64,000 nt of DNA, taken from contig CM062291.1 of assembly GCA_031216915.1 (NCBI GenBank), positions 38,010,484 through 38,074,483 on the forward strand. The letters run 5' to 3'. Below the pieces are notes generated by a model. It did not search any database, was not told where the DNA came from, and saw nothing but the letters and a program-made list of their open reading frames with translations. Below are positions 12,028 to 24,179 of this stretch, piece after piece (position 1 is the stretch's first letter; each line of letters begins with the position of its first letter). The translations under genes were made by a program, and so were the position numbers. Source of the stretch: Pictodentalium vernedei. Lineage: Eukaryota > Mollusca > Scaphopoda > Dentaliida > Dentaliidae.

Positions 12028-12477
12028 AAAATTCAGGCATCAATCAAGTACTTAGGACCCCCTAATGCTACATGCCAAATTTGTTTCAAATCAGCCCATC
12101 GGTTCTTGAAATAGAAATTTTGGGCAGAAACTTCTCTTGAACAAACTTTAATCTTCAACACCAAAGAGTGTTACATACCATATATCAAGGCAATCACTTT
12201 GGTGGTTCATGAGAAGATTTTTAGGCTTTGGCATCTTTGCCCAGAGCCCAAAGAAGGCAGCAGCTTCATTTGAACAAAACAGAAAGGGTATACCCCAGGG
12301 ATGGTTTCTGCAACATATGTTTGAATTTGGCTGAATGGCTGTGAAGAAGAAGCCAGGTTTGCAAAAGTTAACGGACGACGGATGCCAAGTGATGGCAATA
12401 CCTCCCACTGACTTGCAGTCAGGTGAGCGAAAAATAAAAACTAAATGGTTTGTGTCTGATATTTTACCGAAGTTAAT

Positions 12478-13840
12478 GAAAGTGTCAATGACACTGTAGC
12501 TCAACTTGACAAACTTGAACCTGGTAAGTTATGAGTGAAATGGCAAAATTGAAGATTATTGGTACCAAGTGCCCAGAAGGGTGTGCCAAAGGGAAATATT
12601 GAAGTCTGACTAAACTAAGTTCAAAGGTCGTTGCCAGCAGCAACATTTTTTTGACAGAAATGGAAGAAAATCGATAACTCCCATATAGATATCACCCCAC
12701 ACAAGCACACCAAGTTTCCAAGTGATCTAATCATAAATGTGCCCTGCAGGGTGTGTCAAAGGGAAATATTGATGCATAACTACACTAAGTTTTTACTATG
12801 TTCATGAGTTGTCGTTGCCAATGGCAACTATTTTTAACAGAAATGGAAGAAAATCAACAGCTTCCATCTAGAGGTCGCCCCCAAGAAGCAAACCCAGTTT
12901 CAAAACACTCTGCACTGCAGGGTGCGTCAAATGGAAATAATGATGCATAACTGCACAAAGTTCATCGAAAGTCATAGCCAGTGGCAACATTTTTTGACAG
13001 AAATTGACGGAAATTGATAGATCACATCTAGAGGTAACCCCAAACAAACAAACCAAGTTTCAAACCATTCTGATCATAAATGTGCCTGTAGGGTGCAACA
13101 AAAGAATATATTGATGCCCGACTAAACTAAGTTCAAAGGTTGTTGCCAGCGACATTTTTCTATGGAAATGGAAGAAAATCAATAGCTCCCATCTAGAGGT
13201 CACTCCAATCAAGCATGCCAGATTTCAAAGCAATCCGATCATAAATGTGTCCTGTACGGTGAGCCAAAGGGAAATATTGAGGTCTGACTAAAATAAGTTC
13301 TAAGAACATTGCCAGCGGCAAGATTTTTCGACGGAAATGAAAGAAAATTGATTGCTCCCATCTAGAGCTAACCCCAAACAAGCATACCAAGTTTCAAAGA
13401 GATCTGGTCAAAAATGTGCACTGCAGAGTGTGCCAAAGGAAAATATTGATGCATAACTGCACTAAGTTCATTGAAGGTCGTTGCCAGCGGCAACATTTTT
13501 TGATGGAAATTGAAGAAAATCGATAGCTCCTATCTAGAGGTAACACCAAACAAGCATACCAAGTTTTAAACCGATCCGATAATAAATGTGCCCTGCAGGG
13601 TTTGCCAAAGGGAAATATTGAGGTCTGACTGAACTAACTTCTAAGAACATTGCCAGCGGCAACATTTTTTGATGGAAATTGAAGAAAATCAACAGCTCCC
13701 ATCTAGAGGTCACCTCAAACAAGCATACCAAGTTTCAAAGCGATCTGATCATAAATGCGACCTGTGAGGTGTGCCAAATGAAATTGTCCAGACGTATATG
13801 TACGGACGCAGATGGATGAAAAGTGACGGCAATAACCAAG
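12478..13840 (+). mobile_element. Tandem-core element, family B copy 1
   Basis: The 5' end AAGTGTCAATGACACT forms a hairpin (GTGTCA/TGACAC) followed by the box GTAGCTCAACTTGAC. About seven monomers follow, marked by GGAAGAAAATC-like words with spacing settling at 171-172 bp (13159, 13331, 13502, 13673). Each monomer carries a GTTGCC-AGC-GGCAAC hairpin and an AAGTTTC..GATC motif. The right part has a GTACGGACGCAGATGGATGA linker, but I do not see a clear 3' hairpin, so the end may be lost. Non-coding. Confidence 0.75.
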
Positions 13841-14108
13841 CCTGTATCTATACATTACATGATGACTGTAGAAGCCAGTGCAGTGTGCTCACCACCAGAT
13901 GCCGATAACTTGGGGGGATCAATAAGATTTTGGGGGACGAATCAGCTGGCTTTGATTCTGGGACAAAATTTTTTGTTATATTTTCATTTTTAAAAAAAGT
14001 AAAATATACATCTTATCTAAAATTCTGCCTATTGACTGCAGAACTTTGTTGTGATTTTATGTTTAGGTGCAATACTCTAAAAACTACAAAGCCTTATGAT
14101 TTAGCAGT
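13841..14108. other. MCM5 intron, unannotated
   Basis: No recognised feature. Confidence 0.4.
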
Positions 14109-14350
14109 GCTTAACCCTTTACCCAACGCAGACGATATCAAAATTTATTATTTTAAATATCATTTTAAAAAAATTTTCAAAAAATTTCAACAAAACCACA
14201 TCATGTGACTCCTCGTTGGAACGAGCTCGTTCCAACGAGGGGCCATATGATATGGTTTTGTTGAAATTTTTTAAAAAATAATATTTTTTCAACTGCTGAA
14301 TTTGCATATTACGGGGGCGGATGCAGCCAATTCATTGGGTAAAGGGTTAA
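14109..14350. mobile_element. piggyBac-type MITE with TTAA ends, copy 1
   Basis: Terminal repeats TTAACCCTTTACCCAA / TTGGGTAAAGGGTTAA with TTAA at both outer edges, the piggyBac target sequence. The interior is a foldback centred on a 30-bp perfect palindrome at 14211-14240 (CCTCGTTGGAACGAG and its complement), flanked by CAACAAAACCA...TGGTTTTGTTG. About 240 bp, no coding capacity. Confidence 0.8.
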
Positions 14351-14753
14351 CTGCAGAGCTGCATTATTATGCTCACAAAGTATGACACCTTACTAGCAAC
14401 TGAGGTACACTTATTCTTGCACTCTTAAAATTTAAGTGCTCAGGTAGGCATGGAGGGTAGTGCAGAATCATTCAATATATCCAATCACTGATATTTTATG
14501 AGCGTAAGAAAAGGTAGCCTATTGAGTAACAGCACTTTAGAGAGGACTTCTAAAGTAGATTCAACAATGTTGCTGCAGTGAACGATAGATGCATTATTTT
14601 GTCCCCACTCATTAATTTTAACTTTCTGGCTTTGCCTTTCTGATCCTAAAATGCATTTGAATGGGATCATGGGATGCAGGAAATTTTTTGCAGTGACAAT
14701 TTTAGCACACTATTTTTTACTCACCTCATTTTGACATAAATGAAGCAATGATT
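14351..14753. other. MCM5 intron, unannotated
   Basis: No recognised feature. Confidence 0.4.
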
Positions 14754-14924
14754 AACAGGATTCTGGGGCTGCACGGTATTCGAAGGTGAATACCGGTATC
14801 GGTGTTAAAAAAAAATACCACGGTATACCGAAAGACTGTTCAGATACGTACCATAATCGGGACTTGAGCAATCACAATCGGAACAAATCAGCATGCCTTG
14901 ATTATACAGTTTGAAAAACCTTTT

Positions 14925-15163
14925 ACCAAACACAGCCGATATTAAAAGTTATTTTTTTAAATATTAGTTTATCAAATTTTTCAAAAAGATTTAACAAAAC
15001 CATATCATGGGACCCCTCATTGGAACGAACTGATCGAGCTCGTTCCAACAAGGGGTCACATGATATGGTTTTGTTGAAATGTTTTGAAAAATAATATTTT
15101 TCACTTGCACAATTTGTGTCTTACCCGGGAGGATGCAGCTAATTCCTTTGGTACAGGGATAAT
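14925..15163. mobile_element. piggyBac-type MITE, copy 2 (degenerate)
   Basis: Same structure as 14109-14350: ACCTTTTACCAAACAC at the left, TTTGGTACAGGGATAA at the right, the CAACAAAACCA/TGGTTTTGTTG arms, and a central GAGCTCGTTCCAAC palindrome with a short insert. More diverged than copy 1. Confidence 0.7.
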
Positions 15164-15511
15164 ATTATTCGTTTGGGACTACAGTTAGAAAACTGAATAC
15201 ATCATGAAAGTTAAAAAATTTATAGTAATTTATATATTTTTTATACTTACCAATGACCCAGACATAGCTGGTGCTAACTCTTAAAATATAGGGCCAAACA
15301 CAAATTTTGCCCCCCAATCCCCAAAATTTGCATCTAAAACCAAAGAAAACATGTCCTGAATGGCCCTCCACACTTCACCTCTACTGCGCATGCGCAGTGT
15401 CAAGGACGTTCCGAAATTGGCGCCATTAATCATTCTAATAACCAGTGCCTGGTAAGAGCTATTTACTCAGCGGGGAGGTAAGAGTTCCCAACTCCTGGGA
15501 GGGCCATCCCC

Positions 15512-15593
15512 GTCTGGGTCATTGGTAAGTATAAAAAATATATAAATTACTATAAATTTTTTAACATTTTTATACTGTACCAATGACCCAGAC
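15512..15593. repeat. DIRS copy A internal complementary region
   Basis: GTCTGGGTCATTGGTAAGTA through TTTTTTAAC is the reverse complement of the extreme left end (15210-15265). The adjacent ATTTTTATACTGTACCAATG is the reverse complement of the extreme right end (about 24035-24065). This arrangement is thought to template end joining of the circular intermediate. Confidence 0.9.
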
Positions 15594-18559
15594 ATAGCTG
15601 AATAGTAAAAAGGCTGGAGGGCCAAGGACATAGAGCAAGATGGAATACGCTCAATTATATAAAATAGAGTCATCCCCTCTAGGGAAAAAGAAGTATTAGG
15701 CCTTACATGTATCTTTCTTATTTATGATAAATTAGAAAGATACAACACCTTCCAAAATTGAGCATCATACATCGATGTACTCTATTAATATCTAGTATAA
15801 TCCTTATACTAATAATTTTTAAAAGTAAGCCAATAAATAAAGTAAGTCTAGAGAATAGAGACTCTTTATACTCCTTAAAAGTGTCTGAGGATTGCATAAT
15901 CATGTCCGTTGACACGTGCTATATTCAAAAGCTATACTTTAAAAACTAAGACTTGAATGAATTTTAAAAACATAAACTTCTCACTAAACAACCATCCCAA
16001 TAACAGCTCAGAATTACTAACTCCGGAGGAGGTATCCCCTTGTTTTCATAGTGAAACAGGTGACCCAAGGGAACACCCTCCCCCCCCCCCCCCCCCTTTT
16101 TCTTGCCCTGGGTCAAATAGCCCAGAGCGAAGAGGGCAGCAGAACGGAGTCACTGCCGAAACAGACAGCCTACCTAGCTATAGTAGCAACTGTTAAGTGA
16201 ATGACATTCTGAGCAGTAGATAATAGACCTAACAATGGAGGCCTCCAGAAATGGACTCAATATTTCTGAGATAAAAAATTCATGAATGTGGATGGCTGAG
16301 CGCAATGAGCAGCCTTCAAAAATCTATAATAGCGACGCTATTAATGTAAGCCCAAGATGTAGAAGAACTCTTACTTCATGAGCCGAAATCTCAAACACAA
16401 CTGCTGAGTCAAAAGATATACCATAAGCAGTATCGATAGTTAATTGAATCCATTAGCAATAGAATGGAGCGTAACGTCCTTCTAATAGGCATCAAAGACA
16501 GAAGAAGTTTACGCCCATAGTAATAAACAGATATCTGTTTATAAATACATAAACTCTAACCGGACAGAGTAAAGGCCTATGCCCATACGAAGACGGAAGG
16601 ACCTTAATAACAATAGGTTCCGGAAATTAGGAGCCTAACTCTTATGCAAAAATCCAACCTAAATAGTAAAGGAAGGAGTGATTCTGAAACTACGAAAGTG
16701 AAAATCATCCACCAATAATGCATGAAACTCACTGATTCTTCAGTAAAAGAGAAGCCAACAGAATTACTGTCTAAAAGGTCAGAATTTGAAAACTACTGTT
16801 TCCAGAGGCTCAAATGATTACTTAGCTAAATAAGAACCGAAGTTAAATTCCATATAGGAATTTAATCTAATGATTCTAAGTCTATTTATCAAAAAGTTAC
16901 TGACTGACTTAGATAAAGAGACATAAGACTCAATTGTAAACTATCATAGAGTGCATAGGTATGAGGTAACATAAACCTATAACCTTAATAATAACAGGCT
17001 GCAGTAGATCTTGTCAAACAAGTATACTAAAAAGTTGCAATGAGTAGAATGGAGGGATCAACAATATGAACATAGTGATCCCTACACCAACGACGGAAGA
17101 GCCTCCACTTTAGCCGCATAGAATAGCGAAGAAGAGGATCTCCTATAGTAGGAAATCGCGTCGAAAGCTCGTCCAGTACAATGCTACAATGCAATACGGA
17201 CCACACAACGGAATACGTGAAGGTTGCGACCTTGCGGGTTGTAATAAAGATGACACGATTTTACCCAGTGACAAAAGATCCTCTCATTGAGGAAGATTTC
17301 GCGTTAAGTCCCACAGTAGACAACAGAGTAAATTTACCCACGGTCTCTGTGAAGACAGAGATGCTATCAACAGAAATGTATTGTGGTTGTTTATCTTAGC
17401 AATACCTGCTGAAACAACAGCGCCGGAGGATACGCATATCCTATCATTCCGTCCTATTAGATCAATAGAGCGTTAACATCATTAGCTCAGAGATCCGGAC
17501 AAGCAAACACATACGTCTGCAATTGATTAGCAAGCTGTGTCATAAATAAATTATCATTGGGCGCTCCCACTGATAGCAAATCTGATTGAATACTTGTTTG
17601 TTGAGAGTCCATTCTGACGGCAACAAGCGACCCATAAGTGAACGGGAGTCCGGTAAAACAATCAGACGACCCGGAATATGACGGACCGAAACAGAACTTG
17701 GTGTACTATAACAAACAGAAGGATTCTTTCCATTAAATTGAATAACGGAAACGAATGAGTGCCTCCCTGGTTCCGGAGATACGCCACTACTGTCGAATTA
17801 ACGGACAGGATTTGGACATGCGTTTCTGAATAATGTTCATCCAATGACATAAAGCAAGCCTAAAAAACATTATTCCGCGGAAGATAAGTGCTTGCTTAGA
17901 GACTGCGGAACCCAAAGACCCTGGCACTTCGAATCCGTTGGGATCAATATTATATCCCAACCTGTTTGACTGGCAACCGTCATAATTATAACACTCGGAT
18001 CCGGCAACTGCAGTGGCACTCTCTGAGTCAACCACCGAATGTTTGCCCCAGTCTGAATCTCTTGCAACACTAGATAGACAAGAGAACATGTAAATCGAGC
18101 AATTCATGGATTGCTGAAAAGTTGCCGTCAAAGAGAACTTCTCCGAGAACGAAGCGACTCTGAGAGAGTTCTTCACCTTACTATCCACGTGCGTGGATGT
18201 AGCTAGGGCTGCGTCACGTCTAACCAACTCCAATCAGCCACTGAAGGGCGGAGTTATACGTGAACAAACTACTGCCATCAAAAGAAATCACATTGAGGAT
18301 AATATCCCGTAATTCTTTTCTTGAAGACGTAATGATAACGCCTCAGTAAGGTGGATTACGTATGATAAAGCGTCTAAGTTAAGTCTACTAGACATCATTG
18401 TCGTTTCCAACATTGTGGTTGGAAAAGACATAGACGGCGAAAAAGAATATTTCCAGTCTTTAACCACGCCGTCTAGATGCATATGAACTCTCGGTATGCC
18501 CTGCTCTGCCAAAATAAACTATTCGTATAAATGATAAAAAGGCAGAAATGAGCATTGCG

Positions 18560-20830
18560 GACAAGAAACTAAACTATCATGCTTGGTAGCAGGCTTATAT
18601 GCATATATAGCGTCGATAAATAATACACATGTTCTAATGACATTATTGGACTGTGTCGGTAAGTCAGGGAAAATGTCACTGAACCGATCCAAAATTCCGT
18701 GTCCAATGACGCTATAAGTCTCTTATCCAACATCGCAGCAATGTAGTCCGAAATAACAATCACTGGAAGATAATGCCAGAAGATATGAATGGCAGCTTCC
18801 GATGCTACGAAAGGGAAAACTCGAAATCTTTCGAATCCCTTTCGCCATCCTGTCGGACCCTATAAAGCGTTCGGTCGTCCGTACCTGATACAACCACGGA
18901 CCGCACCGACCCAGCGCCGTCAGATAATTCCTGATTCGACTAAGAAACTGTCGATTGCTGGGATGCTGTGAAAAAACTGTGCTAACTCGGATAGCACGTC
19001 CGTCACTGAGGCCTGAGGAGAAGCGGTCCTACAATGCATTGCCGCTGGAAGCTCCGTGATCGTTACCCCGTGCATACTACTAATATGCGAGCGAACGGAG
19101 TGTATAGGCCTCGTGTCCCTTGGCTACCAGATGGCGTGACCTATTCGCCGTGGAATCACTGAATGACGAAACTGATCGGATACTCGAGGTCACGTAGCCA
19201 ATATGCAGTCGTGTGCCTTGCTGTGAGGATGAGGAAGCATTATCGACAGTCTCTCGGACTGTCAATATAATGGAGCGTCCCGACCGACAGACATATGCTC
19301 CAAATGTAAAATATCTGAACCACAACATGCGGTCCCCTATGTTGTTGGACGAGAGAGGGACCTCTCTCGCTCATAGCCCGGACGGACCTGGACAAGCCAG
19401 GAACCGGACTAACAGGCTTCCTCCGATCTGTCCTCAATCCGCCGTCACTGGGTGAGTACTAAAATAATTAAAGTGCTCGCATCACCCAAATCTCCTTCCT
19501 AGACCGCAACGGACGAACCCGGCAGCCGAACCATTCGATGAATGTACGCTACACCGGGTGAGCTAGCGAATGTCACCCCGTCGATCCTACAAGGGACCTC
19601 TTAGGCGATAGACATATTCCATGAGCACTTATTGCCGCTAGCTCTTCATTAACTATGACGACAGAGGCACACTTTTGAAAGACATCTCCGTAACTTTGCG
19701 AACAAGAAACCAGAAATGCTTGGTAATAGCAAGCATATAATAATAATATATATAGCGTCGTTCAATAATTCGAAAGTTTGTGTGACATTATTGGACTATG
19801 TCGGAACTGAGGGACGATGTCCCTGAACCGAACCAAAAATTTCTAAGTCCACCGACGCTATCAGTTTCTTATCCGGCATCGCAGCATTCTGGTCCGACGA
19901 AAGAACCTGTAGAAGATCAAGTCAGATGACATACACAACAGCATATGTTGTTCCGAAAGGGAAAGCTCAAAATCCTCCGAATCCCTTTCGGTATCCCGTC
20001 GGACCGGATGAAATTTTCGGACGTCCGTACCCGCTTCCGCGGAGCGTCCCGACCCAGCATCGTCGGATAAAAAATATGCGACGGATTCAGTTGATGCTGG
20101 GATGCTGCGATAAGCTGTGCTATTTAGGAAAGCACGTCCGTTCCCGAGGCCTGTGCAGTAGCGGTCTTACGATGCTTTGCCGCCGGAACCTCCGAGTACG
20201 TTGACTCCCGCACACTTTTCTATGCGAACGTCCGGAGTCTGCAGGCCTCGTGTCCCTGGCTACCGGATGGTGTGACCTGGTCGCCGATGATTCTCTGACT
20301 GGTGAAGCTGACTGGATATCTGAGGTCACGTAGCCAAGAGCGGTCGTGTGCGCTACCATGAGAATGAGGAAGCCTTATTGACAGTCTACTCCGGACTGAC
20401 TATATGTCGGAGCGTCCCGAGCGACGGACGTATGCTCCGAATGCGAAACATTTTGTACCACAACATCTGGGGCCAGATGTTGTTGTACGAGAGAGGGGCC
20501 TCTCTCGCTCGCCGTCCGGATGGACCAGAACGAGCTATGAACCGGACTAAAAGACTTCCTCCGTTCTCCCTCTAATCCGCCGTCACTGGGTGTGCATTTG
20601 GTTGATTTATAGTGCTCGCATCACCCCAAAACTCCTTCTAGACCGCAATGGACGAACCCGGCTGCCGAACCATTCGATGAATGGACGCTACACCGGGCGA
20701 GCTAGCGGACGTCAAAGGCCGTCGAACCTACTAGGGTCCTCTTAGGCAATTGGCGTATTTACATGAGCACTTTTCCGCTAGCCCTTCATTAATTGTGACG
20801 ACGGAGGCACACTGTTGGAAGGCATCACAG
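18560..20830 (-). repeat. Two tandem related stretches of about 1.1 kb inside DIRS copy A
   Basis: The sequence from about 18560 recurs about 1.15 kb downstream: ATTATTGGACT(G/A)TGTCGG at about 18642 and 19790, and the later ACCGGGTGAGCTAGCG / ACCGGGCGAGCTAGCG blocks near 19554 and 20692. Copy B has only one such stretch. Confidence 0.75.
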
Positions 20831-21632
20831 ATACATCACCCTAATCTTGATCGTCTGAAATAGAAATTGATAAAGTAGAGTGACCCTGCGGGGAAAGGAC
20901 CAGAGTGTCCAATTCCCCACTAACGTACCGTGACATACGCTTCCCATGTTGTCATCGAAATCATACGATACAGAACAGGAGTTAATGCGAGTACACTGAC
21001 CACATATAGAATGATTATAAAAGTCAGAGGAAGACATCCTCTTATTACAATTGATCAAAATCCTTTCAATGTGAAAAGAAAACAAAGTCCTGGTACTCGC
21101 ACCAACCCCTGGCAATCAAAATACATAATAATAATATGATCCATTAATATAGAAAAAATAATTGAAATCGAAATATTTTGAAAAAATATTTTTTCAGAAC
21201 AGCCCAAGTTTCTGAAAAGTAACGTTGAGCCCCAATGGATCCCAAGCCTAAGTGTGGACAAAAATTTTAAAAATATTTTAAACAATTTATTCAACACTTA
21301 CGAACAATAATAATGTATCTAGTTATGATTAAAATAACATCAAGATATTATTTTCAAGAAATCCCCCCTCACAGAGGGCTGTTGTAGATGTAAACAATGA
21401 GTGTAAAAACACTAAAATAAGACTCCAGGCACCCAGGCCCGGAATCAATTACCAAAAATACACCATCTGATGCAAAACAGAGACTTCCAGGGAAGAAACT
21501 GCAGAACATCAGATGGTAGATGCAGAACACAGCGCCTAACCACCCGTAGGTGAAGACGTAAACATGGGGAAAAGAACAGAATTCTTTCTGTTATTCAGCT
21601 AAAATTCCCAAGAAATTTTAGTAATAATAACT

Positions 21633-23532
21633 AGAACTATCACTGAAGGTGATTAATACCCCCGCTTTGGGTTTTTAGAGGAATGCACTTCTGATCATGT
21701 AGACGAAGGCCATAAGGAAATGTATACATAAAGATCATTTTTTGTTGTTGAAATTTGTATTTGCATGTGGCCTTCCACAGAACAGCACTGAATACTTAAA
21801 GAGCCCACACATATATGGTTTACATTTGGAAAAACACATTTACAATGTGCAACATGTATTCAAAATCGGTTCATTAATGTAGGAGGAGTTGCACACACAA
21901 GAATCCCATTTGAAAACCCATAATAAATCCAAGTTAAAGGGAGATAACCTGGTTAAAATTGTCGCAGATCAAAAATTTGGGAATATGCGTATGTTCACTT
22001 AGTTGTGATAATGTTTGAAAGGTTTCGTCAAAATTGATTGATAAATGTAGGAGGAGTTGCACGCACAAGAATTTCATGTAGAAACCCATAATAAATCTAA
22101 GTTAAAGGGAGATAACCTAGTTAAAATAGCCACAGCTCAAAAATTTTGGAATATGCGCATGTTCACTTAGTAGTGATGATGTCTGTAAACTTTCGTCCAA
22201 ATTGATTGATAAATGTAGGAGGAGTTGCGCACACAAGAATTTCATGTAGAAACCCATATTAAATCAAAGTTCAAGAGAGATAACCTGGTTAAAATTGTCG
22301 CAGATCAAAAAGTTTGGAATATGCACATGTTCACTTAGTAGAGATGATGTTTGAAAGGTTTCATCAAAATCGGTTCATTAATGTAGGAGGAGTTGCGCAC
22401 ACAAGAATTTGTTCGAACGGAAATACATAATAAATCTAAGTCAAAGGGAGATAACCTGGTTAAAATTGTCACAGATCAAAAATCTTGGAATATGCGCATG
22501 TTCACTTAGTAGTGATGATGTCTGAAAAGTTTTGTCCAAATTGATTGATAAATGTAGGAGGAGTTGCACGCACAAGAATTTCATGTAGAAACCCATAATA
22601 AATCTAAGTTAAAGGGAGATAACCTAGTTAAAATTGCCACAACTCAAAAATTTTGGAATATGCGCATGTTCACTTAGTAGTGATGATGTCTGTAAACTTT
22701 CGTCCAAATTGATTGATAAATGTAGGAGTTGCGCACACAAGAATTTCATGTAGAAACCCATATTAAATCAAAGTTCAAGAGAGCTAACCTGGTTAAAATT
22801 GTCGCAGATCAAAAAGTTTGGAATATGCACATGTTCACTTAGTAGAGATGATGTTTGAAAGGTTTCATCAAAATCGGTTCATTAATGTAGGAGGAGTTGC
22901 GCACACAAGAATTTGTTCGAACAGAAAGACATAATAAATCTAAGTCAAAGGGAGAAAACCTGGTTAAAATTGTCGCAGATCAAAAATCTTGGAATATGCG
23001 CATGTTCACTTAGTAGTGATGATGTCTGAAAAGTTTTGTCCAAATTGATTGATAAATGTAGGAGGAGTTGCGCACACAAGAATTTCATGTAGAAACCCAT
23101 ATTAAATCAAAGTTCAAGAGAGAAAACCTGGTTAAAATTGTCGCAGATTAAAAAGTTTGGAATATGCACATGTTCACTTAGTAGAGATGATGTTTGAAAG
23201 GTTTCATCAAAATCGGTTCATTAATGTAGGAGGAGTTGCGCACACAAGAATTTGTTCGGATGGAAAGACACAATAAATCTAAGTCAAAGGGAGAAAACCT
23301 GGTTAAAATTGTCGCAGATCAAAAATCTTGGAATATGCGCATGTTCACTTAGTAGTGATGATGTCTGAAAAGTTTTGTCCAAATTGATTGATAAATGTAG
23401 GAGGAGTTGCGCACACAAGAATTTCATGTCCGGAAAGACGTACGGACGGACGTACGCACGGACGGACAGACGGACGGACGGACGTACAGGGCGATTCCTA
23501 TATAGCCCCCACTTCTTCGAAGCGGGGGTATA
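21633..23532 (+). mobile_element. Tandem-core element, family C, inserted in DIRS copy A
   Basis: The 5' end GAACTATCACTGAAGGTGAT forms an ATCAC/GTGAT hairpin, followed by the box AATACCCCCGCTTT. About ten monomers with a mean period of 168 bp follow (TAGGAGGAGTTGC at 21880, 22048, 22215, 22384, 22554, 22888, 23059, 23226, 23398; a shortened form at 22723). Then come a long GACGGACGGAC linker (23430-23490) and the 3' hairpin CCCCCACTTC/GAAGCGGGGG ending GGTATAA at 23532. The flanking DIRS sequence matches copy B on both sides, which fixes the insertion. Non-coding. Confidence 0.85.
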
Positions 23533-24179
23533 ATTTCAGAAACTATGCCAAAAGCATGGGAGAATAGCAAGAGGGGACTTAAAGGAAAGGGAGAGAGGAA
23601 AACACTAAAAAATCAATGTAACTAAATAACCAGAATGACAACAAAATGGCTGCTGCCTCGAAAATAGGTAACTTAACATAATTTCATTAAAAAATTTCAA
23701 GTTACAGCCCTGATAATATTCTGTCACACATTTTTCCTCTCCTCCTTCTCTATCCTCCTTAGAATCACCACTTCACTAATATTTATGTGTCTGGCATCAT
23801 TTAAACTGAGATTTACAAGCACAAAGATCAGTCAGATGTTAACTGATGAAGGGCCAAACTTAGAATGATTAATGGCGCCAATTTCGGAACGTCCTTGACA
23901 CTGCGCATGCGCAGTAGAGGTGAAGTGTGGAGGGCCATTCAGGACATGTTTTCTTTGGTTTTAGATGCAAATTTTGGGGATTGGGGGGCAAAATTTGTGT
24001 TTGGCCCTATATTTTAAGAGTTAGCACCAGCAATGTCTGGGTCATTGGTACAGTATAAAAATATTAAATTGTGGCTAAATAATGACGATAAACCAATATT
24101 TTTGAAATTACACCGGTATTCAACCAATACTTGAATGTATCGGTTTATATCGATATACCGTGCAGTCCAACAGGATTCT

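Larger units (their letters stand above)
8062..12430 (+). mobile_element. Tandem-core element, family A-like outer copy, split by a nested insertion
   Basis: The 5' end ACCAGAGGCTCAAGTGAGCC forms the hairpin GGCTCA-AG-TGAGCC, the same position and shape as in copy 1 but with different paired bases. Family A monomers run from about 8395 to 9600. The 3' domain begins near 9600, is interrupted at 9826 and resumes at 12028 (GCATCAATCAAGTACTTAGG, matching copy 1 near 2800). It ends with a GGACGACGGATG linker and the hairpin CTGAC..GTCAGGTGAGCG at 12408-12430. The insertion lies in an A-run. A poly-G/poly-C slip region lies at 8319-8342. Non-coding. Confidence 0.75.
15210..24065 (-). mobile_element. 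DIRS-type tyrosine-recombinase retroelement, copy A (fossil)
   Basis: The ends are inverted terminal repeats of about 200 bp (15240-15415 against 23870-24050). An internal complementary region at 15512-15593 joins the complements of both outer ends, the signature of DIRS elements. Minus-strand sections related to copy B are recognisable: gag-like (about 18100-21070) and recombinase-side (about 15900-18050). The coding part is heavily broken, with dozens of breaks, so it is non-autonomous. The gag-like part carries two related stretches of about 1.1 kb in tandem. A family C element of 1.9 kb is inserted at 21633-23532. The two terminal repeats are nearly identical to each other, so the insertion looks much younger than the coding decay. 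Confidence 0.9.
14765..24168. mobile_element. TIR element with 11-bp target duplication, host of the nest
   Basis: Left end GGGGCTGCACGGTAT and right end ATACCGTGCAGTCC are inverted, with further CCGGTAT-type words inside both arms. The flanks carry the identical 11-mer AACAGGATTCT at 14754-14764 and 24169-24179. Without its inserts the element is only about 0.5 kb, so it was a MITE. The duplication length fits Mutator-like elements (9-11 bp) better than hAT (8 bp); the family is uncertain. It contains the piggyBac-type MITE at 14925 and the DIRS element at 15210. Confidence 0.75.
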
